This document shows, in pieces, positions 20,001 through 33,800 of a stretch of 64,000 bases of DNA. The position numbers and the translations under genes are program-made. The stretch is from Trochalopteron elliotii (taxonomy: Eukaryota; Chordata; Aves; Passeriformes; Leiothrichidae): contig JANPWX010000109.1 in the NCBI GenBank assembly GCA_024734555.1, positions 773,269-837,268 on the forward strand, in the 5' to 3' direction. How positions within the stretch are numbered: the stretch's first letter is position 1; the number at the start of each line of letters is the position of its first letter. The notes under the pieces are model-generated. The model was given only the letters and a program-made list of their open reading frames with translations, was not told the DNA's origin and ran no database searches.

Positions 20001-23000
20001 GGCTGGGTTTCCCACACAAGCCAAGGTCCCGTTGCCCTGCGGAGACACACAAACCAGCCCTCTCCTCCCAAACCTCTGAGTGCCTGGAGCAGGACCAAGG
20101 GCTCAGCCTGACCCACGACCAGCTGCACAGGGTGGTCACACTTTTAGGTTTTTCTTTGTTAAATCACTCACCTGTGGTGTACCCTGGGGCAGGGAGGGAG
20201 GTCAAGGCTGCAATTTGTTTGGCTGAGCCAGACTCACACCACATCAAGACTCTGCACACACTCAGGAGCAAACATCCTGGATGTGATAGGACAGGGAATG
20301 TTCCTTTCTTCTTCCATGTTTGTTTTCTAGACTCCTTTCATGATGCTATGGCAAAGAGCAATCCTGTGAGACTCGCCCATCACGGTGGCTCACACGTGGG
20401 ATACTGGGAGCTGTGACCGTCCTGGCTCTGCCTTTAGTCCCAGGGAAGGTTCCCCAGGCAGTTGGGATTAATTATTAACCTGATTTATTGCTGCATCTTG
20501 GAAGGTGGAGCAGACGTCATCAGTCCATGACGTGGGACACGGGGAAAGACCACACGTGAATCCACCCCCACAGAAAGCTCCTTCTGCTTGCTCACACTAA
20601 CAGGGCCATAAACCAGACCCTGGGCAGGGGTTATTTTACTCATTAACCCCAGTGCCCCATGGCTGTTTCCATCCCAGCCCCTCTGCCAGAGTGGGAACAC
20701 GCTGGCTCCCAGGATGCAGGAGGAGATTTTCTGCCTTCCCACAGCCAGCTGCTCCATCCCACTCCATCAGCCTCAGCATCTCACACACTGAAACACTGGG
20801 GGTTGCCAAAACACCTTGAGCCACAGCTGAAAGACACACCCTCTGTCCTGCCTGGAATCAAACACTCTGGGTTTTGTATGATTTCTTCCAAAGATAGGGG
20901 AGGAGTGTAAATTGCTTTGCAGGGTGATGGCTGGGCCAGCCCCACGTTGCTCCGGGGTCCCTAAGCTGCTGTTGCCCTTTGCAGAACTGACCATGGGATG
21001 CAGCTGGGGCTGGCAGGGAGGTGCTCTCCTGGTCATTGTGCTAGGAGCCACAGGAGCAGGGCAGAGGGAAGCACTCTGCAAACCTGGGTGAGCAAACCCC
21101 AGGACCAAACCCACCCAAGGGTTTGTGTCCTTGAGCTGCCCCTTCCTCATTTTCCCCAGTGAAAAGGCCCCCTCCAGCCTCAGGGCTGCTGCCCAGTGAG
21201 GGTGCTGCCTTCTCTTCCCATGGGATTGAAACCCCTGGGACACCTGGGTGTCCTGGGGAACTCTGTGTGGCTGTGCTGTTGCTTTAAAGCAGCAGCTGGA
21301 TCCAGCTGTGACTGCGAGTAACCCTCACCACAGCCTTGCCCAGGCCTTTTATGCATTTTCCAGTGGTTCCAGAGGCGCTTGGCGGCAGCACACAGGGAAA
21401 CCGGATTCACTCGCTGCTGGCGAGCAGAACGGGAGGGGAAAGGGAAAACATTTCCCTTCCCAGAGGAGCAGGGGGAGCCCAGTGCTGCAGCTTGGGCAGT
21501 GGGCACAGAGGGGGCAGGCTCTGGGGGGTGATGCAAACAGCCAGGGGGGCTGAGGGTGGGCACAGTGAGTCACAGGCCCTGGATTGTCTCTCCCAGCCCC
21601 GGATACCCCAGTGAGAGGTGCTGACCCCAGCGTGCCTCAGTTTCCCTTGTGCAGAAAGTCCCAGGGTCTGGGTTTTTCCTGAGAACCTATGGTAGGATAG
21701 CATCCAGGCACTGACAAAAGCTCATGAGGACATAAGATGGAGAAATCTTAGAGGATGTGAATGTGGGGTTTGAGGTGGTAGACACTCTCATGCTGCCTAA
21801 ACCCAGAAAGGAAGGAGGAGGATGGGGTGCTTGGCCTTGGGAAGGGAAAGACCTGTCCTGGTGCTGAAGGGCAATCACTTCCATCCTGGACCCTCCAAAG
21901 AGGTGGAGAAGAGGAAATCAGGACTGTTGGGAAAGCAATGTCATGCTAGCAGTGAAACCAGGATCTCTGCCTGTAAAGATGCTCCTGCCCATCATGGGGA
22001 CCATGGGCCTGCCCAGCCTTTGCCACCCTGCCTGTTCTGCCACACTGGCTACAGGCACAGCCTGAAGGTAAAGCCCTGCCTGGGCATCATCCCATGGAGC
22101 TGCTCCAGCCTGGCAAGAGCTGGGCTCCAGGTGCCAGCACAGCCCTGGGAAGCTGTGCTGCCTGGGGACTGGCATGGGCCCAGAAGCCATGAGCTGCAAG
22201 GAGACGTGTTTTCCGTTGGGCAGGAGAGCGCTCGCGACGTCTCTCATCAGTCAGATGGAAAGGGCAGCTCAGGAGTCACCTGAGCCCGGTGGCTGCCTGC
22301 CCACGGCCCCTCTCCAGCCCAAGTGGAAAAACATACAGCCCCATACATGCCTGCTGAGACCCTGAGCTCTGGCTGGGCCCCCTCCCAGGCTGGCAGATGC
22401 AGAAATGCTAACATTAGCCTTTTTTGGCCAAATCGGTTTAGGAGAAAGGCAGAGACAACTCAGACATCCCTGGCTCTGTGGCTCTGCTCAGCATTAATCA
22501 TCACTCTGCTGCTGCTCGTCGCCAAAACCTGGGCTCTGCTACAGCCACTGGTGGATCAGTCTCCAGCAAGAGATGGAGAGAGGGAAAAGAAGGGCATGTG
22601 GAGTGCAGACTTCCCCTCTTTGGCTGGGGCTGCTGGACTCAAGCCATGGCAAAGCTCTTTGCTTTACATGTGCATGAAGGGAGGGCAGCACCCGCAGTGC
22701 CACTGCTGGGCAGGCACCCGCTGGGCACAGGGGATGACCCTTGCATGGGCACTGCTCCCCAGCCCAGCTCTGGGAGCTGGTGGGAGAGGTGACAACAGCA
22801 ATTTGCTAGCCTGGGAGTAGTTGAGACATAAGAGAGCCCTCCAGAGAGGAGAAGAGAGTCGGCACACCCAGACGCATTCCTGAGGTTTGGTTTCCATGGT
22901 GGGATGTTCACCCGACGGTGAAGTCATTCTATGCTGTGGGCTGGGATGGCCAGTGAGTTAATGCATGGATCCAGCTCCTTCCCTGATTCACAGCAGGCGC

Positions 23001-24649
23001 AGCCACAGCCCCGTGCCATCGCTGGGCTGACGTTCTTACATGGCTCTGGCATTTCCAGTGTCTTGGTGCAGGGAGGCTCCAGACACCGCTGCTCCCTTGA
23101 TCCCTGCCTCATCATGGGAAACCAGCTCCTGCTCAGGGTGGAGGACAAACTGATGGCTCTCCTGGGTCCTTCCAGCCCATTTATATCATCACACTGTGCT
23201 CCCCATCGTAGTTTACTTTCCCTTCATCCTCCTGCTGTCACTGGTGACAACAGGACAGAAATGCACCACCCTAAGAGGTCATTCCTGCAGGGCCAAAGCT
23301 TTGAGGACCTGCCCAACACTGGAGAGAGGTGGGGAAGGATAGAGAACTGGGCGTCATGGAAGGAGCAGGGTGGAAAGCCCATCAGTCCTTGGGGTGAGGT
23401 GGCAGGCACACTCCCTGGCACAAGCAGGTTGTGGTGCCAACACCGAGCATGTGGCTGCAGAGTTCAGTGACAAGGCTCCACAGATCAACAAACCAGAGGT
23501 GTGGTGGGTGAACTAGCCCTGAAATGTCAGCCAGTAGGTTGATAGGATTATTCCCAGCCTCTGGGGTGGTTTTCTGCAGGTCTGGAGGTACAGGGATGTG
23601 GCCAGGCTGCCCAGAGCCATCATCTGCCCTCCCATTTGCTCACCAGCGAGACCCTCTGCTTTTGGGTTACAGCTATTTGTGCTAAAGGGAAATATCTTAG
23701 TCTGATTGTTCATCAAAGTTCAACTCCCTCACAGTCCAGTCAGCTAAATCCCCATTAAAAAGCATATCCCTTTAGGATGCATCTCCTGGTCAACCTCCAC
23801 TGCAAGCACTTTCTGCACACTCTGCACCAGTGGCCCCCTCCTGTTCTCCCCAGCAGCTGTGGGCTGCAGGACAGGGGAAAGCTGAACGCCAAGGGGCCTC
23901 TACTCTTCTCTTGCTGGTGTCTTATATGAGCACATGATGCCTCTGGAAGACAGTAGGACATGCCTAATCCTCAGACACATCATGGGGGACCTCTCTGAGT
24001 GGTAGCACCACCATGTGAAGAGCTGTTTGCTTTTGACCTTCCCATATGTGTTTGCATCCAATCTAAACCAGAAATCCCTCCCTGCTTTTCATCTCACATG
24101 CAGCCAGGTACAGAGGTCCTAACTGGAACCACCAGGAAGCCACTCGCAACTCCAGGAAGTGACAAGCCACCTCCTGACTCTGCCACTGCAGGTGACATCC
24201 CTGGGGATCAGGAGTTGATGCTGGGGATGTGTAAGGTGCTGGCACAGCCGCCTGGGTGTGTGTCAGCCAGACTGGGAAGTGCACAGCCAAACTGAGCCAA
24301 AGAAAACCAGCAGCTCCAGGGATGTTTCACACCAGCCAGGATGGAGCCCCAGCCCTGCAAGCCAGTGCTCGGGGCACCAAAATGTGACACAATATAGCTC
24401 CCTATCTCAAGGACCCCAAGGATCTTCCCAGGGCTTTCCCAGCCCTTCCCCAGGCTTTGTTTGACACCCAAAGTCACAAGAAAGTCCAGTGATGGGTGCG
24501 GACAGACCCAGCCTCTACTGCCCCGTTCCCATTCTCATCCCTGACCTCTCACAGACACCCAGGTGTGATGCAAGGCTCCCTCAAATCCCTCCACCCCTGG
24601 GAACACCGCCTCCCACCCTGCCTCCTTCCTCGGGCCCTTCTGCCTGCAC

Positions 24650-25030
24650 TCCAAGCTAATGAGATCCATTTCGCCACCTTTCCTGGGAAGCCGGCCCCTC
24701 CTGCGGGAGCTCTCCGCCGCTCTCCTCGCCGGCTCCCAGCTGCCCTCCGGCCCGGGTGAGTCACGCTCAGCACACACTGGGCCCTTTCAGCAGCCCTCGG
24801 CCCCGAACACTGTCCCAGTCTTTCTTCCCAGCGCCGGCGAGCCGAGCCCCCCCCCCAGCGCCCGCTGCTGCCGGCACAGGCTCCCGGCCAAGGGGAGACA
24901 TCCACGCCCTCCCCGAGAGAGCGGCTTTCATGGCTGGGGAGCCAAAGACCTTCCCGGAGTCATCGGGGCCAGGATGAGGCACAGGCTCGACCGAATGGGA
25001 CGGACACGCAGACCGGGTCGCTTTGAGCAA
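24650..25030. promoter_or_regulatory. Orphan CpG island with AP-1 motif
   Basis: The CpG-dense block lies about 8.3 kb upstream of B3GNT7 and 2.2 kb downstream of ARMC9. TGAGTCA (24757-24763) is a perfect AP-1 site, and CCCGG/GTGAGT at 24755 is a plausible plus-strand splice donor. It could start a non-coding transcript or act as an enhancer. No protein start is supported. Confidence 0.45.
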
Positions 25031-27224
25031 CTGCCAGCAGTTAAAAAAATAAATAGATGTATTTGAGAAGAAAAAGGTTTACAAGCTTCTAATGGGACCG
25101 TTCTTGGCTTGGACAGATGAAACCTGTCAGGAATCTTTTCCTCCTTTCTGCCTTCACCAAACTTCCTCTTACCAACAGCGGGGCTCTGTCTGCTGTACGG
25201 GGATGGGGCCAGAGAAGGGGCTTCTCTGTTGCCCAGCTCCCAAACTAGCAGGGGGGTGGGCACCACCATTCAAACCACCCCCTCACGTGAAAACGTTGCA
25301 AAATCCTCCATCAGAGGAGCTGCTGGAAAAGCCACTTGCAGTTTCTCAGGGCCAGGGCTGTGCAGAGAGCAGGCTGGAGCCACACTGCCTGCAGGGCAGC
25401 ACCAACCCGTGCACTGCACTGGGCCCTGTTTGTGCAAGGGGACTTGCTGGCCCTCCCCAGAGTCTTGTGTCTAATGGCCAGGAGTGAAGTGCTGGAGACT
25501 GGAAAAGTCCATGCATGGAGTTGTAGGGAAGGGTGGTGCTCAGGTGTACCCCAAAAGGAGCCTTACCAAGCTAACACCAGGGGTTTTCAGCTGTCCCAGC
25601 CTCTCCAGCAAGGCTGCGTGCCTCAGGGGACACAAAGAGCAAGGTGAACTCTTGTGACCCTAGCTGACGAGGTGGGGATGTGCACGAACACAGTGGCAAC
25701 CTCTGGGCATGAGTATTTTCTGCTTCTTTCCTTCCTGCCTCTTGCTGTGTTTTTCACCTGTCATTTTCTGCTCAGTTTGCCAGAATACCCAAAGTCCTTG
25801 ACAAAACAGATCCCTCTGTCTGTCCAGGGAGATCACCATTACCACAGCTCTCAGCACAGACTGGACAACAGAGACCAAGGGGTCTCACTCACCCTCACAC
25901 CGTGGGCAGCATGGCAGGGTCACCAGTGTAGCTGAATCTGTGCTGATTTACAACTGTAGAGCATTTGGACCCACATCAAGCTCAGCTCTGGGCTTGGGAA
26001 CAGGGTTAATGGGAAAAACCTACAACCCTGACTGCTACAGGTTGAGTCAGCTGAACAGGCTCAAGGGGAATCTCCACCAGGGGTTTGCTAATGACTGCCT
26101 GACAAGCCTCTGCTCTTGCCCAGGCATTTCTCCTTGGAGGGTTTGTTTGTCCTCTTCCACAAGTAGGGCCAGAGAGGGGAAATCTCAAAATCTCGGTGGG
26201 AGGAATGCAGTAGCTGGAGGGCTGAGATGTGCATCACAGCTGCCCTCCCCTCTGGGCGCTCGCCAGGTTTCGGTAGCAGTGAAGTCCCTCTTCAGCTCCG
26301 ATAGCAAATGAAACCACCACAACAAATGAGTGTGTTTTATAAGCCTGGAAAGAGGCATGAGGTTTTGCAAGCTGTGCTTAACCCCGGGAAAGGTCACCTG
26401 GAAACTGCAGTCCTGGCTGTGGGGTGAAGCCGTGTGTGTGGACACCAGCACCAGCCACCCCAGGGGAAGGACGTGTCTTGTCACCAGACACTGCTATGGT
26501 GAGCACAGCCCACAGACTCCAACTGCCTTGGAGCACAGAGCAAGTGCTGCTGCATCAGGCTGCAGAAACCTTTTCCACTCCTTTTCTCCTCAGTTATCCT
26601 TCCAACATTGCCTCTTTTTGTTAAGGACCAGGGGGATGGATCCTATGAACCCCTTAGCACAGCCCAAGGAGTGTGTGGGTAGGACAAGACCCAGCTTTCA
26701 GGGCAATGGTAGCTGTGCCAGATATTATGATGCTGAAGGAGGGTGGTGGCAGCCACAGGGAGACAGTTCATGGATGGTGTTTCAATATATACAGAGCCCC
26801 AAGATTCCAAGAGCCCAGAGGGATCCCATTTCCCAGGCCTAGTGTTACTGAAGTGGAGGAAGGGCCAGTGAACGTTTCCCACACCCAAGCCCTGCAGGGG
26901 CTGACCCCTGTGTGCTGGGGTCAGCAGGGGAGGAGGGGAGCCCTGCCCCTGCTGGCAGCTCTGTTCTGGGCTGGCCCTGAGTCCCAGGTGGGTCCCAGTG
27001 GAGCAATCTGCTCACAGGGCTGACACAAATATCTCCACTGCTCCCGCTGGCCTTGGGATCACCCATCCCACAGCAGAGCCTTGGGCCAAGCTGCAGCTCT
27101 GCCAGCAACATTATCTTCATTGCTTGCAAAGGGAGAACCAATACATTTCACACCCAGGAAACACAGAGATTCTTTTCTCAATAATCTGGAAAAGCAATTG
27201 ATATATGTGTGGAGGAAGGGGAGA

Positions 27225-27424
27225 GGCAGAAGAATGTATTTATGGAGCTTTATTCGTCACTGGTTCCTGCACGGCCAAGCTGGACAGCTCTAACCTGCTC
27301 CAACCTGCTTCTTTGTGGCAGAACACATTGTTTGAGTAAAACCCAATACTGGCAAACTCAGTGATGCAACAGAAACCTGACCAGATGCTGCCTACGCAGA
27401 ACAATACAACGGTGTTATAAATGA
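27225..27424 (-). other. ARMC9: Putative ARMC9 3' UTR
   Basis: Minus-strand AATAAA (plus TTTATT at 27249-27254) lies about 170 bases after the stop codon. Another AATAAA (27458-27463) lies just before the stop inside the frame. Confidence 0.45.
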
Positions 27425-27819
27425 TCAACTAGCCAATCGGACAGAAAAATAATAAGTTTTATTTTTCCATTTTAAATCTATCTGGGACAGCCACAGGGAA
27501 CAACATTGGAATGTTGGGTGAAACAGCCGACTGACAGCAAGGTTGCTGTCTCGCACTGTTCCACGATTTGCTGGGGTTTGAGTCCGAGTTCTTATACTGT
27601 ATTTTGTGCCTCCCGGCAGCAGAGGTATTGTGTTTTTCAAATTCAAGCCCAGTCTTTCATTTGATGATGAACCCTGAACAGATTTCCCGGTGCTGGCCGA
27701 GTCTGAAAGGACCTTCCAGGAATCCTCCTTTGGGATGATGATGTCGTCAAATGCAGGGTCCACCCTCGAAATGGGTGTCGATGTGTTGATGGTGGGTTGA
27801 TGGTCTGGGTGCCCAAGAC
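27425..27819 (-). CDS. ARMC9: Probable ARMC9 terminal exon (long C-terminus)
   Basis: After the acceptor CTAATCAG, the frame reads [35 protein letters not shown], then [14 protein letters not shown] and a stop at 27425-27427. Together with the microexon it adds about 142 residues, similar in size to the extra C-terminus of the long human isoform as I recall it. The pyrimidine tract is poor, and the last 40 residues look UTR-like. It could alternatively be a chance open frame. Confidence 0.55.
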
Positions 27820-30800
27820 CTGATTAGCTCAAGGAGCTACATCCTGGCAAGCCACCCTCCTTTCTGGTGTAAATCGAGATGTTAGATTGTATACAAAGCA
27901 TGTCCTGGTATTTGGTGAACGCCCGTCCCAGTCCGGGAATCAAGGTTACTTTTTATACTCACAGGGTTATAGAAAATATAGATTCTATCATCTGCTATAA
28001 CTTCCTTCTATGTTTTAATTGCACGAATTTATAATCACATCTATTACAACGGGGAAAAGCAAAGTTCAGGTTTAGACCAAAAGGAACAGTGCATGAGGAG
28101 ATGTGTAGCACTGGCACTTTGCACCCCATTAACTGGGGGTGGCAGAGCAAAGAAAAACCTGGGCTGGGTGTGCACAGCCCCAGTCTTTGGCGTGGGCTGC
28201 ACGTTCAATGGATGTGGAGGAAAAGTCAGATCCCATGTAACAGCTCTTAGCTGATGTGGGCACAGCATGGGATAAGCTTATGTAGAAGCAGGATCAAAAC
28301 TGTTTCAATTTCATTGTAAAGTTAGTAGTATGTAAGATCTTCCCTCCTGAACCACACCAGTGGGGGAGACAAGTGGTTGTCCGGACAAACACCATCTATT
28401 TCTCACCCTCAGGGTCATGCATATTAGCTTCAAACTGTGCCTGGAAAAGAAAATAGGAAGCTAGTACTGATCATGTTGACATTTGAAGTCTCCAGACAAT
28501 CTCAGCAGCCCCCATAAGCACAACACTGCTGCTGTTCCCCCAGCTGCACCCTCCCTTATGTGCAGAGCAGTTCTTGGACCCTCACCCTGCCCAAATAATT
28601 TCACTTTGCTGCAAGAACACGAGACAGCACTATCATAAGAATCACCCCTACCAACATGAAATGAGACCCCCAGATCAAACAATAAGGATCAAAATAGGAC
28701 CCCTCCTAAAACTCCCTCTCTACCTTTTTGGGGTGCTGGTCCCCAGCAGCTTCCCAGCCCTGCTGCCCACACTCCAGTAAGGCTCAGGGGGAAGCCCCAC
28801 ATCTCCCCTGCTTTTCTCTTGCAATCTTTCCATCTCCCCTGAGGCAGGTGCAAAGCTCTCTCTCCCTTGAAGGAGACACTTTTAAACTATTACATTTGCA
28901 TTTGAGACAACCGTCCACCACAAAGGTATTTCTCAACTTCTTTTTGATGTGCAAGTTCTGAAAGTAGGTGTGGTGGTGGTAGTTTCCATTCCTGAATCTT
29001 AACAGGAACAACTTCAATTTCATACTGATTCAGCCTTTCCTGCACCACGGCTATTGTATGGCCTTCTCCATGGTTAAGCCTAATACAAACTAATTGGTAC
29101 ATACACACCTGAACACAGGTCAAATTCCAGGTTTGAGCTGCTGTAAGAAAATCCTGAATACAAATAAGTGAAATAATAATCCAGGCTGAAATGTAGCTGC
29201 CTTGTTGATTTGGTGGTACTTTAGCAAACCAGAGTTTTTAGCTTCTTTTCTTTCCCCATCCTTTTGTTTCAGAGCCCAAATCTGCACAGAAAGCCAGCCA
29301 CAGCAGCAGCTGTTTGGGGCAGTTACAGATTTATTGCATCAATTCATGATGAGACACAGAAGAAACGCTCTTCGTGATTAAAAAACTGATATCCTGATTC
29401 ATAGGGCTGAAAAGGAGCCTGCAACAGCTCTGGCACAGTCAGGCAGTGACAGCCTGACTTGGAAGAGCTGCTGCAGTAGCATGAACCTTTCCTGAAGTGG
29501 TGAAAAGCAAGCACCATCCTGTTCAGCTGGGGGGGTTAAAGGTCCCTGCCAGCAACTCCCTGGAAATGGAGCAGACGACCAAGAGTCCTCTCTCCCTTCA
29601 GGGTTGTATGCACATCCTCTCAGATCTCCCCACAAGTATTCAGCAAAACCCTCAAATTCTACTCTGTAACTGGTCTGTGTGCAGTAACTGGGTGCCAGCC
29701 CCACACCAGCCCCTGCTGCCACCCACCCAGTTCCTCTGGTGCCCAGCTGGGCTCAGGGGAGCTTTTGCTCTCCTGAGCTGTACTGTGCTTCCACTCCTCA
29801 CATGCTGTGGCCAGTCCCGTGCAAAGCACAATAAAAAGACACACCTGCCCTGGCTGGGACCAGGACAGAGCTCGTTTTCTCTCTAGTAGCTGATGTGGTG
29901 CTGTGTTTTGGATCTGGGACCAAAACAGTGCTGATAAGGCAGGGGTGTTGTAGCTGCTGCTTACACAGCACGAAGGCCAGCTCTGTTTCCCACGCTGCCC
30001 CACCAGGGAGCAGCTGGGGGTGCACAAGACAATGGGAGGGGACAGAGCACACACAGCTGACCCCAGCTGATCAAAGGGACATCCCAGTGTGCCAAAATGC
30101 TCAGCAATAAAAACTGGGAGAAAGAAGGAGTTATGATGTCTGTCTTCCCAAGTAAGAGTTATGCATGATGAAGTAACTGTTCTGGCTTTCCTGGAAAAGG
30201 CTGAACACCTGACTGCCCGTGGGAAGCAGTAATGAATTCCTTACTTTGCTTTGCTGGTGTACACAGCTTCTGCTGTACCTACTGAACCATCTTTATCTCA
30301 AGCCACGGATTTTCTCACTTTCCCCCTTCTGCTTCTCTCCCCCATTGCTCTGGGGGGAGCAGATGAGGGCTGTGTGGGGCTGAGCTGTCCCCCAGGGTTA
30401 ACTCACCACACACCCCAAAGGTTTTGCTGATAACACCCCGTCCATCATCTCCCACATGCCTAAGCAAAGACATATTTCCCCAGGAGCTGATTTCCTAGCA
30501 AGGACAGGGCATTCCTGGTACAAACTACACTCATAGCCCAGAGAAAATTAATTCAAGGCACCACATGGGTCACACCAGTACCTGTGCCAAGCTGCAGGAC
30601 CAGTCAGCTTTGCAGAAGATAAGGCAGCTTGAGAGCTTACTTCTCTGCCCAGGAGAACTGTGTTGGTAGAAAGAAGTAAAATATGCCAGATCATCTGTTA
30701 TCACACTGTCCCATTCCTGCTGCCCAGAAATGGTTTGAGGGGTGTCTAATGAAGAGCAGAGATTTCACCTCTGGACAGGTAACACTGGAGGGCTGAGTTG

Positions 30801-33800
30801 CCCTGAGCTTTTCTTACTAGGAAATGGCTTTGCATAAAGTACTGACGTTAGAAGGTAGAGGCAATGAGAGATTTTAATCAGTCCCAGCACAAAAGGAAGA
30901 GAATTCCTGCGTAATACCAGAGACTCTAATTTGGGATCTTTTTTTGGGATCAGGTCTGTTTGCAGGAAGAGGCTGTGGTACAGGTGAAAGGAAAGGGGCT
31001 ACAACCAGCAAGCACCAAACATCCAGCCACTTTTTGCAGAATTCCAACTTGGGACAATCATCTTTCAAAGCCTCCTTTGCCTCTGTAATGCATGAACATG
31101 ATCCAGCCCCACAGAATAATTGCCATTGCAGGAAAAGATTAGGCAACCCCCCCCACTCCAAACAAAAATTAGAGAGAGGGAAGGAAGCAGAGACAGGAAA
31201 CTACAAGGACACTCTTCAGAGAGGCCACTGCTGCAGGATAAAGGGACAGATTTTTATGAATGTGCTGAGGTTCCCTCTGAAACTTATTTAAGGCACCTTT
31301 TACCAGCTTTGTGCAGAAGTTCAAACAATCCCCTGCTGCCAGCAAGGAGCAAGTGCTTGTAGAAAAGTAGTTGCCTCCTCACAGCTGCTTGGGGGAAGCT
31401 GGACTGGGTTGAAATACAGGAGATATTTCCATCTCACTAGGAACAAATAATAAAAATAATGGGATGTAGAGCAAGGAAATATCTTTTTCAGGTTGGACTT
31501 CACAGATACAAATGTGTTAGTGTCACCAGAAAGGTGTCAGATCACCTGGACTGGTTTTGGTAAAGAAGCCTTGGTCTCTGCCCTGTTCATGGACATGACC
31601 CAGGAGCCAAATCACTCGAGATGAAACTGGTTCTCATTGCTGCCATTTCTGGGAGACTTGGGCAGTGACACAATTGCTGACACTGCTTTAGTTGCTGTTA
31701 ATGTGGTTTCACAGAACCTTAGGTGCCCCAACCTGGTCTGAGATTTGTGGAAGTGCACAGTGGCTCACACCCACCTTTCTGCAATGCTCAGCACAGCTTT
31801 GTGAAAACCTGCATCCTCAGCGCCTCAGAGTCACCAGGATAACAAGGGTTAGAGAGGAAGCAGCCTTACCATGCTCTCTCCTTGCTCCTGCCCAAAACAC
31901 ACCAAGGTTCTAAACTACAGCCCAGGAAAGAGCCATTCAGACACTCAAAGTTTTTTATCTACGTGGAAAACAAATCAAAAGTCAGTTATTTCGCTCTGCA
32001 ATGGCCAGATCCTGAGTTTGAGCAAGATGATGACACTAAATGTCAGGTCAGCTCCAGGCACACATGACTAAGGACTCAACCAATTTTTGAATTTTGGGAG
32101 AAGCAAGCCAAATTCTTCTTGCTGTTCCTGTCTATTGTGTTAGGGGCTAAAAGCCTTAATTGTGGGCCAAGCTGCTCAGGGTCTTGTGTCACACAAGCAC
32201 TGAGGCTGACTATGAGCCATGGGACCAGTTTTGATGGCTCAGAATCCATTATTTTCCCCAGCTGCAGTGTGGTTACACTAATGCAGCTGCTCTGGACAGA
32301 CCCAATCCCTTGAACTGGGCACAAACAGGACAAGGATGGCTACTGTAGCATGGAATGATGGGACCCTTGAGAACTGCTGTTGTGCTTTGCCAGGGATCAT
32401 CCCCTGAGCTGGTGGCTCATGACTAGAAGCTCCCTGGCTTGGAGCTTTTGGTACAGTTAGTCAGGGTGGAAATTTTGGCTGTTTCAAACAGCCCAGTTTC
32501 CACAGGCCTTGAGGGTGGAAGGAGCTTAATTGAAACAGAACTGTTTTCCAAGTCCCAGAGCTGCCACATTCCATCGCCCGGCTGCTCACTTGTACTCACT
32601 TGGCTGCTCACTTGTACGAGGAAGAAATAGAAAGGAGCCAGTTTCATGGAAAATCATGGTAGGCCATGATCTGCAGAATTAACAAAAAAAGTCATCTGCT
32701 TAACAAGAGCCAGTTCCCTACAGTACTGTAAATTTGATCCTGGGGGAAAGCTGCTGGAGAAAAGAGAAAAAATTTCAGGGAGACTTTGTTGCTTCACAAA
32801 GAATTCATTTGGTGCTAATGATTCTGCTCCTTGCAACAGCATGAAGCACGCTCCCAAAAGGCAGTGCATGAGCAGACACAAACAATAAAGTGATTTGTTC
32901 TCAGGAAGGATTCAACCTCTGCCAACAGTCAGCCGGATCCAGGCAAGGGCTCGGACAGTCAGACCGGCACACGGCAGCCCAAGTGAGGAACTGTATCACT
33001 TGGCACACAGCTGCTATTTCCAGCACTTTCATCCCATCCTCACTCCAGCTCGACTTTTTCACTCTTCAGAGGAGGAGAACTAAATCTGGATCTACAAAGG
33101 CCAGAATTTTTCCTTGAGATCAGTAGAGGGAGGTGTCCTCGAACTCCTAAAATCCCTCTGCAGGTGGTCTGATTTTCAAATGGCCTCAGCATTTGTACAT
33201 GGCAGTTACAGCCTAACATAAAAGGCACCTTAAACATCTACAGAATAAACCTTATTGTTTTGGGTATCTGCTACTTTTTATTTGCTTACTCAGAAGAATT
33301 AGCTCTCTGCATTATTAAAAGAAAAACAAATAAAACAAAGTAACACTTTAAAAGTCTTTTAAGATGAAAGCCAGCAAGGCATACTTGAAAACTATTTTTG
33401 AAATTAAATGCACTGCTATGTCACTCAGATGCAGAGTGAACAAAATAACTGACAATCCCCAAATCTGTTGACTTCAAATTATATCAGAACAGCATTTCCC
33501 ATATTTGAAGAAGATAAGAACAAAACATTAAAGTTGTCACCTGGATTTCCTACTGCTTATATGAAGTATTCTCACTTTCACTGCCATCAATTACTGCCCT
33601 AGTTTCTTGGAAACTTGGACCATATGCCAAGGACTGCTGAGAGAACTTGTACTAAAAGGAGGACATGTTCCAGAAAGTTATTAGATGTCCTAGAGTGTGC
33701 CACTGAGCCTGTTGTTTGGAGAGCACCGGGTCCTCAAAAAGTGGAAATTTGGATCATGATGCTGTAACTGAATACAATGTCACTGCAGGGTAGAAAGCAG

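Larger units (their letters stand above)
16650..27224. other. Intergenic region between B3GNT7 and ARMC9
   Basis: This is about 10.5 kb with no gene I recognise on either strand. Open frames are short, do not show conserved domains, and overlap on both strands as expected in GC-rich non-coding DNA. Notable content is a hairpin at 17030-17061 and an orphan CpG island at about 24650-25030. Confidence 0.6.

Noticed and set aside
27425..28020. Terminal ARMC9 exon region as a retroviral or LTR fragment
   Set aside because: No LTR ends, target-site duplication or primer-binding site was found, and the frame fits the ARMC9 exon chain in phase, so the host-gene reading is preferred.
33661..33670. 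GGACATGTTC, a perfect p53 half-site
   Set aside because: No second half-site lies within the permitted spacing. Single half-sites are common by chance.
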